DNA of 64,000 bases from Pengzhenrongella frigida (GCF_004168625.1 NZ_SDWW01000018.1:16767-80766); one strand, 5' to 3'. Shown: positions 17,206-27,545, numbered from the stretch's first letter. Numbers and translations are program-made. The notes: generated from the sequence alone by a model not told the origin.

Positions 17206-18461
17206 CGCGTGGCCGGTGGCGGAGCCCGGGCGGGACGCGCGCGAGGTGGTGGGCCGCGCCCTGGCTCGCCGTCGGCAGCTCGATCTTCGCGATCGCCTGG
17301 GGCGGCAACGAGTTCACGCCCCTGCTCGTCCTGTACCGCGACGTCAGCCATTTCTCGGCGGTCACCGTCAACCTGCTTCTCGGCGCGTACGTGCTCGGCA
17401 TCGTGCCCGCGCTGCTGGTCGGGGGGCCGCTGTCCGATCGCTACGGCCGGCGCCCGCTGATGCTGCCCGCGGCACCGCTCAGCCTGGCCGGGTCGCTCGT
17501 GCTCGCCTTCTGCGCTCCGTGGCCGCTCGCCCTCTGCCTGGGGCGGGTGCTGTGCGGGCTCGCCCTCGGTCTGGTGATGGCGGTCGGCACGACCTGGATC
17601 ATGGAGCTCTCCGCGGGGGAGTGCGACTCCGGTGCGGGTGCTCGACGCGCGTCGCTGTCCCTCACCCTCGGCTTTCTCGCCGGCGCCGGGGTGGCCGGCG
17701 TGCTCGCGCAGTGGGGCCCCTGGCCCACCGAGACCGCCTATCTGGTCCACGTGGCGCTCACGGTCGTCACCGGGCTGTGGCTCCTGCGTGCCCCGGAGAC
17801 CCGTCGCAGCGAACCCGCGCGGCTGGGCGGCACGCTTCGTGCCGACCTCCGGGTGCCGTCCGTGGCGCACCGGCGCTTCCGGCGCGTCGTCGTCCCGCTC
17901 GCGCCGTGGGTGTTCGGGTGCGCCGGCAGCGCGTACGCGGTGCTGCCCGGTCTCATGCGCGCCCACACCGGCGGCCTGCCCATCGCCTTCTCCGCTCTGC
18001 TGACGGTCCTCACCCTCGGGTGCGGGGTCGGGATCCAGGTGCTCGGGCGGGCCATCGACACGTCCCGGAGCGCTCGGGCGTCGGTGCTGGCGCTCGTGAT
18101 CATCGTCGCCGGCATGGGTCTCGGGTCAGCGGCGGCGGCGGAGCTGACGCTGGCGCTGGCACTCGCGGCTGCCGCGGTGCTCGGCCTGGGCTACGGCCTC
18201 GCGCTCGTCGCGGGGCTGAACGAGGTCCGGCGCATCGCCGGCCCCGACGACCTCGCCGGGTTGACCGCCGTCTACTACTCGTTCGCCTATCTCGGCTTCT
18301 TCATCCCGGCGGTGCTCGCGCTCCTGGCCCCGCGCTGGAGCTACCCGGAGATGTTCGGTGCGGGATTCGTCATCGCCGTCGGCTGCCTCGTCGTGGTCGG
18401 CTCTGGATGGCGCGCGCACCTGCCGACGGTCGCCATCGGGTCGACGGCGGTCGCTCGATAG
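17202..18461 (+). CDS. MFS transporter, partner of the GntR regulator
   Basis: A 419-residue protein with about twelve hydrophobic segments. The loop 2-3 motif GGPLSDRYGRRPL is the MFS signature, with a weaker C-terminal counterpart. The GTG at 17202 overlaps the GntR stop. The frame runs upstream to 16719 but only as a shadow of the regulator. The substrate is not evident; translational coupling to an FCD-type GntR regulator suggests a small organic acid, sugar acid or drug. A tail of non-membrane residues closes the protein at LPTVAIGSTAVAR. Confidence 0.85.
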   Translation: MTRGRWRSPGGTRARWWAAPWLAVGSSIFAIAWGGNEFTPLLVLYRDVSHFSAVTVNLLLGAYVLGIVPALLVGGPLSDRYGRRPLMLPAAPLSLAGSLVLAFCAPWPLALCLGRVLCGLALGLVMAVGTTWIMELSAGECDSGAGARRASLSLTLGFLAGAGVAGVLAQWGPWPTETAYLVHVALTVVTGLWLLRAPETRRSEPARLGGTLRADLRVPSVAHRRFRRVVVPLAPWVFGCAGSAYAVLPGLMRAHTGGLPIAFSALLTVLTLGCGVGIQVLGRAIDTSRSARASVLALVIIVAGMGLGSAAAAELTLALALAAAAVLGLGYGLALVAGLNEVRRIAGPDDLAGLTAVYYSFAYLGFFIPAVLALLAPRWSYPEMFGAGFVIAVGCLVVVGSGWRAHLPTVAIGSTAVAR

Positions 18462-18496
18462 GTCCCGGACCGGCCGTGGGGTACCGGCCGCGCCGG

Positions 18497-19198
18497 TCAT
18501 CCCCGATCGGCTCGGGCCAGCGCGTCGAGGATCACCGGGACGAGCTCGGGATCGCCCAGGGCCCGGAAGTGCCCAGGCGTCCTGAGCTGGACGTCTGCGG
18601 CGCCGGCGAGGCTGCTGCCGCCGGGGATGTGGGGATCGAACCGGCTGGAGACCGAGGTGATGCGCGCGTTCACCGCATCGTCGGCCGAGAGGGCGGCGAG
18701 GGTCGGGTCGGTCGGCGCGAACGCCTGCACGGCCGGGAGCGGGATCCAGCGCGCGTACCGCGACCCCGCGAAGGGCGTGTTGACGGCGACCAGGGCCCGG
18801 ATCCGGTGGTCCGGGTCGAGATGGACCATCGCGTACCTGCCGATCAGGCCGCCCTTGCTGTGCGCGACGAGGACCACGCCGGTGAGATCGTGCCGGACGA
18901 GGTCGGCCGCGACCACCCGCGCCATGTCGGGGATCGGGCCGGTGTTGAAGCCGAGAGCGGGGACGAGATGAACCGGGCACCCGCAGCGGTGCAGCCGGTT
19001 CGCCAGCGGTCGCATGAACTGCCAGCTCTCGAACACCCCGGGGATGAGGACGACCGTCGGGTTCGGGGGAGAGCCGGCGCTCGCCGGCGGGTCGAGCTCT
19101 CCGACGGCGCGCCAGCGCGTGACGGCCACCAGCTGCCAGCGCACGACGTACGCGTAGTCCATCGCCCACCATGCCGCTCGGCGCAGCCAGGTCGTCAT
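18497..19198 (-). CDS. Alpha/beta hydrolase, lipase/esterase-like
   Basis: A 233-residue hydrolase. PTVVLIPGVFESW is the oxyanion strand-turn, VLVAHSKGGLIGRY carries the nucleophile (AHSKGG, Ser in the elbow), and a late GHF supplies a candidate His (TPGHFRALG). The arrangement resembles triacylglycerol lipase/PGAP1-like proteins. No signal peptide is obvious; the first 25 residues are mildly hydrophobic (MTTWLRRAAWWAMDYAYVVRW). It is divergent from another alpha/beta hydrolase gene at 19446. Substrate unknown. Confidence 0.8.
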   Translation of the reverse strand: MTTWLRRAAWWAMDYAYVVRWQLVAVTRWRAVGELDPPASAGSPPNPTVVLIPGVFESWQFMRPLANRLHRCGCPVHLVPALGFNTGPIPDMARVVAADLVRHDLTGVVLVAHSKGGLIGRYAMVHLDPDHRIRALVAVNTPFAGSRYARWIPLPAVQAFAPTDPTLAALSADDAVNARITSVSSRFDPHIPGGSSLAGAADVQLRTPGHFRALGDPELVPVILDALARADRG

Positions 19199-19445
19199 TG
19201 CGGCGTCCCCCTCCGTGCGGCCTCGGTGCGGCGTCGACCGGCGCCAACCTACCCAAGCTCCGTGGTCCGCGCTCCCGGGGAGGTCCGTGCTCCGCGCAGA
19301 GCGGGCCCGGACGGGTGCCGACCCATCCGATCAGGATGAGGCGATCGGCGCGGCACCGGGCTTGCCTGGGGTGCAGAGTCCACGAGTCGCGGCCCGGCCC
19401 GGGCAACCCGCAGTCGGCGCCGGACAGGCACCGAGGAGACCCACC

Positions 19446-20357
19446 ATGACGTCGCGCCGCCAGGGGCCAGCAGGTCGTCCGTCCCGCCTGCGCAAGTCCG
19501 CGCCGCCGCCGGCCGCCGCTGCCGGGGATGCTCCGGTCGCTGATGCCGACGGCTGGACCGACCAGCACGTGACGGTCGACGGCCGGAGGGTCTTCTACCG
19601 TCGCGGCCCGGCGGTCGAGGGCATCCCGATCGTGCACGTTCACGGGTTTGCGATCTCGGGCTCCTACCTCATGCCGACCGCGCGCAGGCTGGCTCACCTG
19701 GGGCCGACGGTCGTACCGGATCTGCCCGGGTACGGTCGCAGCGAGCGCTGGCAGCACACCCTCGGCATCCCCGCGCTGGCGCACGCCCTGGAGGCGATCC
19801 TCGACGCCCTGGGGTTGGCCAAGGTCGTCTTGATCGGCAACTCGATGGGCTGCGCGGTGAGTCTCGAGGTCGCGCACGCCGCGCCGGAGCGGGTGCACCG
19901 CCTCGTGCTCGTGTCGCCCGCCGGGGGCATGTACAACCAACCGTTCGGGCGCGCGTTGCGTCAGCTCGCGGTCGACGGGACGCGTGAGAACCCCCGGATG
20001 GCTCGGGTCGCGGTGCCCGACTACGTGCGCTTCGGCCCGGTGAGCGCGCTGAACCTGTTCGGCGAGCTCACCCGGTTCCCCGCGCTCGAACGCCTGCTGC
20101 GCACCCCCGTTCCGACCCTCGCGGTGCTCGGCGACCGGGACCCGCTCATGCCGCCCCCGCACCGGGTCAGGGAGGTCAAGGCCCTCGCACCGGAGCACGT
20201 GACGGTGGCGCTCATCGAGGGCGCGGCCCACGCGATCAACTTCAGCCATCCCGGCGAGCTGTCCAACGTCATCGAGGAATGGCTCGAGGGTCGTGACATC
20301 GTCGACGACCCGGACCAGCCCGGTCACGCCCGGGCCCTGCGGTTCGAGCAGGACTGA
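19446..20357 (+). CDS. Alpha/beta hydrolase
   Basis: A 303-residue hydrolase. After a polar Ala/Pro-rich leader of about 40 residues come VHVHGFAISGS (oxyanion), VLIGNSMGCAVSLE (Ser in GNSMG), LGDRDPLMPP (acid) and EGAAHAINFSHP (His), so the triad is complete. It resembles the meta-cleavage hydrolase/haloperoxidase-like group. The ATG at 19446 is taken because family similarity starts after it and the upstream in-frame stretch is not protein-like. No operon partner. The 247-base gap before it holds the divergent promoters. Confidence 0.83.
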   Translation: MTSRRQGPAGRPSRLRKSAPPPAAAAGDAPVADADGWTDQHVTVDGRRVFYRRGPAVEGIPIVHVHGFAISGSYLMPTARRLAHLGPTVVPDLPGYGRSERWQHTLGIPALAHALEAILDALGLAKVVLIGNSMGCAVSLEVAHAAPERVHRLVLVSPAGGMYNQPFGRALRQLAVDGTRENPRMARVAVPDYVRFGPVSALNLFGELTRFPALERLLRTPVPTLAVLGDRDPLMPPPHRVREVKALAPEHVTVALIEGAAHAINFSHPGELSNVIEEWLEGRDIVDDPDQPGHARALRFEQD

Positions 20358-20386
20358 CCGGGAGCAGCGGAAGGGTGGCCCGACGG

Positions 20387-22096
20387 TCACGACCCCGGCG
20401 GTGGAGCGCTCCAGTGTCCGGGGGCCTGCGCGCGGAACGCCTCGACGGCGGCCTCGAGGGTGGGGAAGAAGCGGTCCGGGGCGGGCGGCCGCGCCAGGCC
20501 GTATCGCTCCAGCTTCGACCGGACGGGGTCCTTGAGCTCGGCGAAGACCAGGACGACGCCCGCCGTCGCCAGCAGCGCATCAAGCTCTTCGAGCACGTCC
20601 GCCGCGGTGGTGTCGACGTCGGTGATCGGCTCAGCCGCGACGACGATCCACCGGGGGCGAGGATCCGTCGAGGCGAGCCTGCGAACCTCGTCGCGAAAGG
20701 TGCGCGCGTTCGCGAAGAACAGCGGGGCGTCGAACCGGTACAGCACGAGCCCGTCGAGCTGCTGTGCCTGCGGGTAGCTCGTCACGTCGTGGTATCCCGG
20801 CAGGCCGGCCACCCGGCCGAGGCGGGTCTGGTACGGCCACCAGGCCCGCCGGAACACGTTCAGGATGGACAGGGCGACCGCGACCGCGATGCCGGGCAGG
20901 ACGCCGAGCAGGGCGACGCCGCCGAAGGCCGCCAACGAGATCGAGAACTCGATCCGCCGTTGGTGCCACAGCCGGACCGTGCCGGCGATGTCCGCGAGCG
21001 ACAGGGCGGCCGCGATGACGACCGCTGCCAGCGTGGGCTGCGGGAGGTTCTGGAGCAGACCGGGCAGGAACAGCAGGATGACGGCGATCGCCGCGCCGCC
21101 GACCAGCCCGGTCAGCTGGCTCTTCGCGCCGGACTGCTCGGCGACCGCGGTTCGTGAGCCGCTGGTGCTGACCGGGAAGCCCTGGAAGAAGCCGGCCGCG
21201 ATGTTCGCCGCGCCGATGCCGATCATCTCCTGGTTCGCCCGGATCTCCTGCCCGCTGCGGGCGGCGAAGGCCGAGGCGGTCGAGATCGTGTCCGTGAGCG
21301 ACACCAGGGCGATCCCGAATGCTCCGGCGGCGAGGAGGGCCAGATCGGCGGCCGACACCTGGGGAAGGGTGAAGGCCGGGAATCCTTGGGGGAGCATGCC
21401 GATCAGGTCGACCCCGCGCTCACCCAGCGCGAGGGCCGACGCGGCGGCGATGGAGAGCACCACCGCCGCGAGCACCGCCGGCACCTTCGGGAGCCAGCGC
21501 TGCAGGACGAGGATGATGACCAGGCCCGCGAACCCGACCGCCAGCGCGGGCACGACCGTCTCGCCGGTCGCGACCCCGTCGATGAACCCGACCAGCTCGG
21601 GGATCAGGCTGTCCGCATCGACGGAGAAGCCGAAGAGCTTCGGGAGCTGCCCGACGAGGATCGTCAGCGCGAGCCCGTTCATGTAGCCGATGCGGGTCGG
21701 CTTGGACAGCAGGTCGGCGATCAGCCCGAGCTTGGCGGTGCCGGCCAGCACCATGAACGCACCGACGAAGATCGCCAGCATCGAGGCCAAGGCGACCGCC
21801 CGAGCCGGGTCCCCACCGGCGCCCGCCAGCGGCAGGATGGTCGCCGCGATCATCGGGCCGAGCGACGAGTCCGGACCCAGCACGAGGATGCGAGACGGGC
21901 CGAAGACCGCATAGCCGATCAGGCAGAGGATCGAGGTGTACAGCCCGGTGACCGCCGGCAGGCCGGCGAGCTCTGCGTAGGCCATCCCCTGGGGGACCAG
22001 CAGCGCGGTCAGGACCAGGCCGGCGACGAGGTCCTTGGGCAGCCAGGCACGTTCGTAGGTGCGCAGCGTGACGATGCCGGGAACCACCGAGGACAT
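20387..22096 (-). CDS. SulP-family anion permease with STAS domain
   Basis: A 569-residue SLC26/SulP transporter: about twelve to fourteen membrane segments in residues 20-420 and a cytoplasmic STAS domain in about 440-550 (DGLVLYRFDAPLFFANARTFRDEV, then VVAAEPITDVDTTAADVLEEL). Signatures include VPQGMAYAELAGLPAVTGLYTSI and GFFQGFPVSTSGSRTAV. Substrates of the family are sulfate, bicarbonate or dicarboxylates; the choice cannot be made here. The PPK2 gene lies upstream on the same strand (61-base gap), so they may be cotranscribed. Confidence 0.92.
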   Translation of the reverse strand: MSSVVPGIVTLRTYERAWLPKDLVAGLVLTALLVPQGMAYAELAGLPAVTGLYTSILCLIGYAVFGPSRILVLGPDSSLGPMIAATILPLAGAGGDPARAVALASMLAIFVGAFMVLAGTAKLGLIADLLSKPTRIGYMNGLALTILVGQLPKLFGFSVDADSLIPELVGFIDGVATGETVVPALAVGFAGLVIILVLQRWLPKVPAVLAAVVLSIAAASALALGERGVDLIGMLPQGFPAFTLPQVSAADLALLAAGAFGIALVSLTDTISTASAFAARSGQEIRANQEMIGIGAANIAAGFFQGFPVSTSGSRTAVAEQSGAKSQLTGLVGGAAIAVILLFLPGLLQNLPQPTLAAVVIAAALSLADIAGTVRLWHQRRIEFSISLAAFGGVALLGVLPGIAVAVALSILNVFRRAWWPYQTRLGRVAGLPGYHDVTSYPQAQQLDGLVLYRFDAPLFFANARTFRDEVRRLASTDPRPRWIVVAAEPITDVDTTAADVLEELDALLATAGVVLVFAELKDPVRSKLERYGLARPPAPDRFFPTLEAAVEAFRAQAPGHWSAPPPGS

Positions 22097-22157
22097 CAGG
22101 TCCGCCTCGGCGTCCCGGTCGCGTCACCCGGCGAACCGCGCGAGAACACGCAGCGCC

Positions 22158-22979
22158 CTAGAACGGGGTGGGGATGCGGTGCAGCGGGAAGACCGGTTCT
22201 CGGTAGCCACCGGGCTTCTGTCGTTTGGGCAGGCTGGTCGCGGGTTCCGGCGCGGCGGTGTACGGCACCTGGCTGAGGAGGTGGCTGATGATGTTGAGCC
22301 GACCGCGCTTCTTGTCGTCGGTGTCCGCGATGTACCAGGGGGCCCAGGCCGTGTCCGAGGCGAGCAGCATCGCGTCCCGCGCCCGCGAGTAGTCGTACCA
22401 GCGGCTGTAGGACTTCAGGTCCATGGCCGAGAGCTTCCAGGTCTTGCGTGGATCGTGGATGCGATTCTCGATCCGGCGCGTCTGCTCGTCTGGCCCGACC
22501 TCGAGCCAGTACTTGATCAGCAGGATCCCCGAGTCGACCATCGCCTTCTCGACGCCCGGGACCGCGTCGAGGAACTTGCTCGTCTGTTCCGGGGTGCAGA
22601 ACCCCATGACGCGCTCGACGCCGGCGCGGTTGTACCAGCTGCGGTCGAAGATGACGACCTCGCCGGCCGCAGGAAGGTGGGGAACGTACCGCTGGATGTA
22701 CATCTGCGACTTCTCGCGCTCGGTCGGGGTCGGCAGCGCGACGACGTGGAACACGCGGGGGCTCACCCGCTCGGTGATGCGCTTGATCGTGCCGCCCTTG
22801 CCGGCCGTGTCCCGGCCCTCGAAGACGATGCACACCTTCGCGCCGGACGACTTGACCCACTCCTGCATCGCCACCAGCTCGCCCTGGAGAACGGCCAGCT
22901 CTCGTTCGTACGCCTTGCGCTTCATCTTCGCCGGGGGCTCCGGTGCTGCTGCCAGGTCGTCTGACGTCGCTTTTGCCAT
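22158..22979 (-). CDS. ppk2: Polyphosphate kinase 2
   Basis: A 273-residue single-domain PPK2. The Walker A motif reads FEGRDTAGKGGTIKRI, and the Walker B/active region FDRSWYNRAGVERVMGF is typical. It transfers phosphate between polyphosphate and nucleoside diphosphates (or monophosphates, depending on class), usually making GTP or ATP from poly-P. The ATG at 22979 (MAKATSDD) has a GAGGTGAT ribosome site six bases away; the longer frame to 23036 lacks one. All key residues of the family are seen. The SulP gene follows. Confidence 0.92.
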   Translation of the reverse strand: MAKATSDDLAAAPEPPAKMKRKAYERELAVLQGELVAMQEWVKSSGAKVCIVFEGRDTAGKGGTIKRITERVSPRVFHVVALPTPTEREKSQMYIQRYVPHLPAAGEVVIFDRSWYNRAGVERVMGFCTPEQTSKFLDAVPGVEKAMVDSGILLIKYWLEVGPDEQTRRIENRIHDPRKTWKLSAMDLKSYSRWYDYSRARDAMLLASDTAWAPWYIADTDDKKRGRLNIISHLLSQVPYTAAPEPATSLPKRQKPGGYREPVFPLHRIPTPF

Positions 22980-23134
22980 GCCGATCACCTCGAGTTGACG
23001 CGGCCGCGGGAGTCTTGCCGGACAGGGACCGATCAACTCCTATCACCGCAGCGGCCGGCAGGCGACCCCAGGCGAACGCGCCGGCCGGCGGTGGCACGTC
23101 CTACCCCACGGCCGGCGGTCCTCCGGCCCCTCCG

Positions 23135-23479
23135 TCAGTCCTCGGGCACCGCGGCCAGGTGCGCGGGCTCGACCTCGACGGTGTGCCCGGCGAGATCGGG
23201 GTTCCGGCCGATGTAACCGCGGATGTAGCTGCAGACCGGGACGATCTTCATCCCTGCGGACACGGTGTCCTGCAACGCGAACGCGGCGAGCATCGACGCC
23301 AGGCCGCGACCGCCGTACTCCTCGTCGACCGAGGTGTGGAAGAAGATGCGCTGGGGTCCGGACTCGGCGTCGAAGGCGACGTATTGCGTCTGGCCGATGA
23401 CCCGCCCGTCGTCAACGAGCTCGTAGCGCTGGGCGACGGCATTGTCGCGGGCGGTGATGGTGGCGGAGGCGGCGTCCAT
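23135..23479 (-). CDS. Small GNAT-type N-acetyltransferase (YjdJ-like)
   Basis: A 114-residue protein of the short acetyltransferase group (PF14542). YELVDDGRVIGQTQYVAF precedes IFFHTSVDEEYGGRGLASML, whose GGRGLA loop is the acetyl-CoA pyrophosphate site, then KIVPVCSYIRGYIGRNPDL, the conserved Cys/Tyr strand of this group. The ATG at 23479 has a GGGAGAA ribosome site. Acceptor unknown. Confidence 0.85.
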   Translation of the reverse strand: MDAASATITARDNAVAQRYELVDDGRVIGQTQYVAFDAESGPQRIFFHTSVDEEYGGRGLASMLAAFALQDTVSAGMKIVPVCSYIRGYIGRNPDLAGHTVEVEPAHLAAVPED

Positions 23480-23539
23480 GATTCTCCCGAGTGTCGATGA
23501 CGCCGCGAGCGTGGCGCACGCGGCGGTACGCCACGGTAC

Positions 23540-23776
23540 TCAGTCTCCGACGCGCTGCTGACGCGCCAGCGATGCGTCCACCTGGTCGGGCGCCACGAAC
23601 TCGCACGAGTCCGGGTGCCCGTGCGGCAACGTGCACATCCGCCCGGTCGGCAGATGCAGCTGGGCGCACACACCGGCGTGGCGTCTGCCCTCATCGACCG
23701 ACACGTTGTGTGCGGCGCTCAGGTTCTGCGCCGTGACCGAAGCGCCGTAGACCAGCCGCGCGGCGTTGGGTTCCAT
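23540..23776 (-). CDS. Small conserved-looking protein with Cys/His cluster
   Basis: A 78-residue protein, not recognised by function. CAQLHLPTGRMCTLPHGHPDSCEFV has three Cys and three His within 25 residues, a likely metal-binding knuckle. The N terminus (ARLVYGASVTAQNLSAAH) looks helical. The ATG at 23776 has an AAGGTGA ribosome site five bases away, which supports a real gene. It lies upstream of the GNAT gene on the same strand. Confidence 0.65.
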   Translation of the reverse strand: MEPNAARLVYGASVTAQNLSAAHNVSVDEGRRHAGVCAQLHLPTGRMCTLPHGHPDSCEFVAPDQVDASLARQQRVGD

Positions 23777-23886
23777 GGGTCGTCACCTTTTTCGGAGTTC
23801 TCCCTCTGCGAGAGCCCTCCTTCCAGAACCAGGTGAAACGCTACCCGCCGGACCGCCCCCACGGGTGGTCTTCGCCTTCGGGGGCG

Positions 23887-25530
23887 TCAGTAGGTGAACG
23901 CCGCGATGCGAGCGCGGAGGTCGGCTGACATCCGCGCGAGCTCGGTCACCGACTCGCCCATCTGTCCCATCACCTCGCTCGAGGTCGCCGCGGTCTGGGC
24001 GACCTGCGTGATGTTCGACGCGATCTCGCCGGACCCCGACGCCGCCTCCGCGACCGAGCGCGACATCTCGTTCGTCGTGGCGGTCTGCTCCTCGACCGCC
24101 GACGCGATCGTCAGCTGATAGTCGTTGATCGAGGCGATGATCCCGCTGATCTCCGCGATCGCGGCCACCGCGCCGGTGGTGTCCACCTGGATGGCCTCGA
24201 CCCGGCGGGTGATCTCCTCCGTTGCACGCGCGGTCTCTCGGGCGAGCTCCTTGACCTCGCCCGCCACCACCGCGAAGCCCTTGCCCGCCTCACCCGCGCG
24301 GGCCGCCTCGATCGTCGCGTTCAGCGCGAGCAGGTTCGTCTGCTCCGCGATGCTGGTGATCGCCTTGACGACGTTGCCGATCTCGGCCGACGACAGCCCG
24401 AGCTTGGCGACCAGGTCGTTGGTCGACGACGCCACCCCGGTCGCCCGGTTCGCCACCTTCGCCGCGTCGTTCGCGTTCTGCGCGATCTCCCGGATGGACG
24501 CGCCCATCTGCTCGGCGCCCGCGGCGACCGTCTGGACGTTCCTGCTGACCTGATCAGCGGCTGCGGCCACGACCCCGGCCTGGGTACTCGTCTGCTGGGT
24601 CCCCGCAGCCACCCGTGTGTTCGCCGCAGCCAGCTCCTCCGCTGCTGCCGCCACGGTCTGCGCCGTCTCGCCGACACCGGTGAAGGCCGCCCGCAAGGCG
24701 CGCTGCGCGACCTCGAGCGCGTGGGCCATCTGCCCGATCTCGTCCGTGCCGCGCACCTGGGCCGGAACGGTCAGATCGCCGGACGACATCGCGTCGAGCG
24801 CCAGCGTCACCCCCTTCAGCCGCCGCCGAAGGGCCTGCGCGATCATCAGGCCGAGCGTGACCACGACGACCAGCGCGACCCCGAGGACGATGACGAGCAG
24901 CCGGATCGTCGAGGTGGAGCTCGTGTGCGCACCGGCAACGACGGTGCCGGCGTAGTCCGTGATCTCGGCGTTGAGCGAGTCCAGGTCGTTGACGTACTTG
25001 TTGATCAGCGGCTGGCTCGCGATGTCCAGCAACGACTCGTACGCCCGGGGGACATCCGCCACCGCGGCGGGCACCAGCTTCGTGTCTCGGGCGGTGATCC
25101 ACGCCTGGTAGTCCACCAGGAACGGCTCCCAGCTCGGGAAGGACGCGCCCACGCTCGCGGCGAACGCGTCCATGTGGGTCTGCATCGCGGCGTCGTTGTC
25201 CGCCTGCTTGGACAACCAGGTCTCTTCGGTCACGTCGCCCTGGATCGCCGCGAGCTGGGCGACGATCATCCGTGCCTTGAGCTGGGTCTGGTGGATCTGC
25301 CCGAGGTTGTTCGCCACGTCGCTCTGGACGAGCGCGATCTCGTCCGTGTTCGCCACGACGGCTTGCAGGGAGACGATCGCGAGCACCCCGGTGCCGACAG
25401 CGGCGACCGCCAGCACGGCGATCAGCGAGAGGATCTTGGCCCGGACGGACTGGTCGACGATCCAGCCGATGACGCCTGGCCGGCGCACGAACGGGTCGAC
25501 GGCAGCGTCAAACGTCACGTTCTCAGACAT
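23887..25530 (-). CDS. Methyl-accepting chemotaxis protein
   Basis: A 547-residue membrane chemoreceptor. A first membrane helix (about 30-52) is followed by a four-helix-bundle type outer sensor region (about 53-205), a second helix (about 208-232), a HAMP domain and a long signalling coiled coil. The hairpin tip with [28 protein letters not shown] is intact, so it should dock CheA/CheW. No C-terminal CheR-tethering pentapeptide is seen. The ATG at 25530 (MSENVTF) follows an ACGAGGA ribosome site. No other chemotaxis gene lies in the window. Confidence 0.92.
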   Translation of the reverse strand: MSENVTFDAAVDPFVRRPGVIGWIVDQSVRAKILSLIAVLAVAAVGTGVLAIVSLQAVVANTDEIALVQSDVANNLGQIHQTQLKARMIVAQLAAIQGDVTEETWLSKQADNDAAMQTHMDAFAASVGASFPSWEPFLVDYQAWITARDTKLVPAAVADVPRAYESLLDIASQPLINKYVNDLDSLNAEITDYAGTVVAGAHTSSTSTIRLLVIVLGVALVVVVTLGLMIAQALRRRLKGVTLALDAMSSGDLTVPAQVRGTDEIGQMAHALEVAQRALRAAFTGVGETAQTVAAAAEELAAANTRVAAGTQQTSTQAGVVAAAADQVSRNVQTVAAGAEQMGASIREIAQNANDAAKVANRATGVASSTNDLVAKLGLSSAEIGNVVKAITSIAEQTNLLALNATIEAARAGEAGKGFAVVAGEVKELARETARATEEITRRVEAIQVDTTGAVAAIAEISGIIASINDYQLTIASAVEEQTATTNEMSRSVAEAASGSGEIASNITQVAQTAATSSEVMGQMGESVTELARMSADLRARIAAFTY

Positions 25531-25790
25531 GGCTGGTCCTCGTGGTTCTCGAGAGGTGGGCACAGCGCCGCGGCGCGTGCGGGAATCGACGTCGACCCGG
25601 ATCGAAGCGTGCGAGGTGGTGCGCCAGGTCGGCACTGCCGAGGCGCTCGTGGGCGCGCGAGGACGCGCTGGCGATCCCTGTGGTGTCGTCCATCGCAGCC
25701 CCCTGCTCCGAGTCCCCTGATGTCCCCTTGATCGGCAGGGCGGACGCGGTCGTGAGAGGAACGTGTGGGTGGTGTCGACGACAATGCAAC

Positions 25791-27515
25791 GTGCCCTTCC
25801 TCGTGCTCACCGACGACCCCGTACGCCCGGACGGCGGCGTCGTCGTCCAGGACGTCACGGACGAGGGTGTGGCCGGCGAGCGGACCGCGATCGACCGGAG
25901 CGGGCTGCCCGGGCTGGTGGCCGCGCGGGAGCAGGCTCGGCCGCGTTGGGTGTGGGACGACACCGCCCGCTGGTACCCGCGGCTGCTTGCTGCCGGGGTG
26001 CGCGTCGAGCGGTGCCACGACCTGCGGCTGTGTCACGCCATCGTGCGTCGCAGTGCGGCGTGCGAGGGTTCCGCGCTCTCGCTCGCTCCGCCGAGCCAGT
26101 GGGACGAACCTCAGCGGGGCGAGCCGGAGCGGGCCGCGCTCACCTTGTTCGACGACCCGGCAGGACCGGCACGCGGAGCGCGGCTCGTCGATGACCTGGC
26201 CGAGCTCGGGCGGCAGCTGGCCGCCGTCGCCGGGGCCGCGTCGTCGGGCCGACTGCGACTGTTGCTCGCCGCCGAGTCGACCGGGGCGCTGATCGCCGCG
26301 GAGATGCAGCACGACGGGATGCCGTGGAGCACGACGGTGCACGACGCGTTTCTCACCCGAGCGCTCGGGGCGCGCCCGCGCGGGGGCGGTCGGCCACCGC
26401 GGCTCGAGGCCCTGGCCCAGGAGGTCCGCGCGTCGCTGGGGCACCCGTCGGTCAACCTCGACTCACCGCCCGAGCTCTTGCGTGCGATGCGGTCGGCCGG
26501 CCTGGACGTCACCTCGACGCGGACCTGGGAGATCCGCACCCTCGAGCACCCGGTGGTGGCCCCGCTCCTGGAGTACAAGAAGCTCGCGCGCCTGCTCAGC
26601 GCGAACGGCTGGTCCTGGATGAACACCTGGGTCAGCGATGGGCGGTTCCGGCCCCAGTACGTTCCCGGCGGGGTGGTGACCGGGCGGTGGGCCACCAGCG
26701 GTGGCGGGGCGCTGCAGCTGCCGGCCAGCGTCCGGTCGGCCGTGCGCGCCGATCCGGGGTGGCGCCTGGTGGTGGCCGACGCCGCGCAGCTCGAGCCGCG
26801 GGTGCTCGCCGCGATGTCCGGTGACCAGCACATGGCCGCGGCGGGCCGACGGGCCGACCTGTACCAGGGGGTCGTCGACGCGGGGATCGTGGCGACCAGG
26901 CAGGAGGCGAAGTACGCGATGCTGGGCGCGATCTACGGCGCCACGACCGGCCCGAGCGCGGTCCTGATGCCGCAGCTGACCCGCGCCTTCCCGCACGCGG
27001 TCAAGCTCGTCGAGGACGCGGCCCGCGCGGGGGAGCGCGGTGAGATCGTCTCCACGTGGCTGGGACGGTCGTCGCCGCTGCCCGGCCAGCTCTGGCAGGA
27101 CGTCGTGCAGCGTGCCGCAGGCGAGGACGCCCGGCCGGACGACGCCCGTGCGGCGCGCGGTCGGCGCCGGGAATGGGGGCGGTTCACCCGCAACTTCGTC
27201 GTCCAGGGCACCGCAGCGGAATGGGCCCTGTGCTGGATGGCCGCGCTGCGCCGCAGGCTCAGGGCCCTCGACGGAGGCCCCCACCTGGTGTTCTTCCTGC
27301 ACGACGAGGTCATGGTGCACGCCCCTGCCGCCGTCGCCGACGAGGTGGCCACCGCGGTGCGCGAGGCCGCAGCCGAAGCGGGGCGGCTGCTCTTCGGTGA
27401 CTCGCCCGTCGACTTCGCGCTCGAGGTCGCCGTCGTGGACTCCTACGACCAGGCCGGCAAGGAGTACCCGGCGACGCCACTGCCTGTACTCACCTTCGGG
27501 CCGGCCCGTACCTAG
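25791..27515 (+). CDS. Family-A DNA polymerase paralogue (3'-5' exonuclease-like/polymerase)
   Basis: A 574-residue protein without a 5' nuclease domain. The N-terminal 200 residues resemble a worn 3'-5' exonuclease fold ([12 protein letters not shown]). The polymerase part keeps motif A ([13 protein letters not shown], metal Asp), a shortened motif B ([17 protein letters not shown], with the O-helix Lys) and motif C (FFLHDEVMV, metal Asp). It is therefore probably active and acts in DNA repair or gap filling alongside a full PolA elsewhere. The start is uncertain: GTG 25791 fits the family N terminus; GTG 25752 is the alternative. It ends 102 bases before the carnitine-like operon. Confidence 0.8.
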   Translation: MPFLVLTDDPVRPDGGVVVQDVTDEGVAGERTAIDRSGLPGLVAAREQARPRWVWDDTARWYPRLLAAGVRVERCHDLRLCHAIVRRSAACEGSALSLAPPSQWDEPQRGEPERAALTLFDDPAGPARGARLVDDLAELGRQLAAVAGAASSGRLRLLLAAESTGALIAAEMQHDGMPWSTTVHDAFLTRALGARPRGGGRPPRLEALAQEVRASLGHPSVNLDSPPELLRAMRSAGLDVTSTRTWEIRTLEHPVVAPLLEYKKLARLLSANGWSWMNTWVSDGRFRPQYVPGGVVTGRWATSGGGALQLPASVRSAVRADPGWRLVVADAAQLEPRVLAAMSGDQHMAAAGRRADLYQGVVDAGIVATRQEAKYAMLGAIYGATTGPSAVLMPQLTRAFPHAVKLVEDAARAGERGEIVSTWLGRSSPLPGQLWQDVVQRAAGEDARPDDARAARGRRREWGRFTRNFVVQGTAAEWALCWMAALRRRLRALDGGPHLVFFLHDEVMVHAPAAVADEVATAVREAAAEAGRLLFGDSPVDFALEVAVVDSYDQAGKEYPATPLPVLTFGPART

Positions 27516-27525
27516 GCGGACTTCC

Positions 27526-27545
27526 GTTGGGACGTCGGTCCCAGC
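27526..27545. terminator. Hairpin between polymerase gene and carnitine-like operon
   Basis: TGGGAC (27528-27533) and GTCCCA (27538-27543) are perfect inverted arms with a GTCG loop; the stem extends by one G-T and one G-C pair to 27526-27545. It begins 10 bases after the polymerase stop and lies 72 bases before the MFS start. It may end the upstream transcript or serve as an operator for the operon. Confidence 0.45.
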
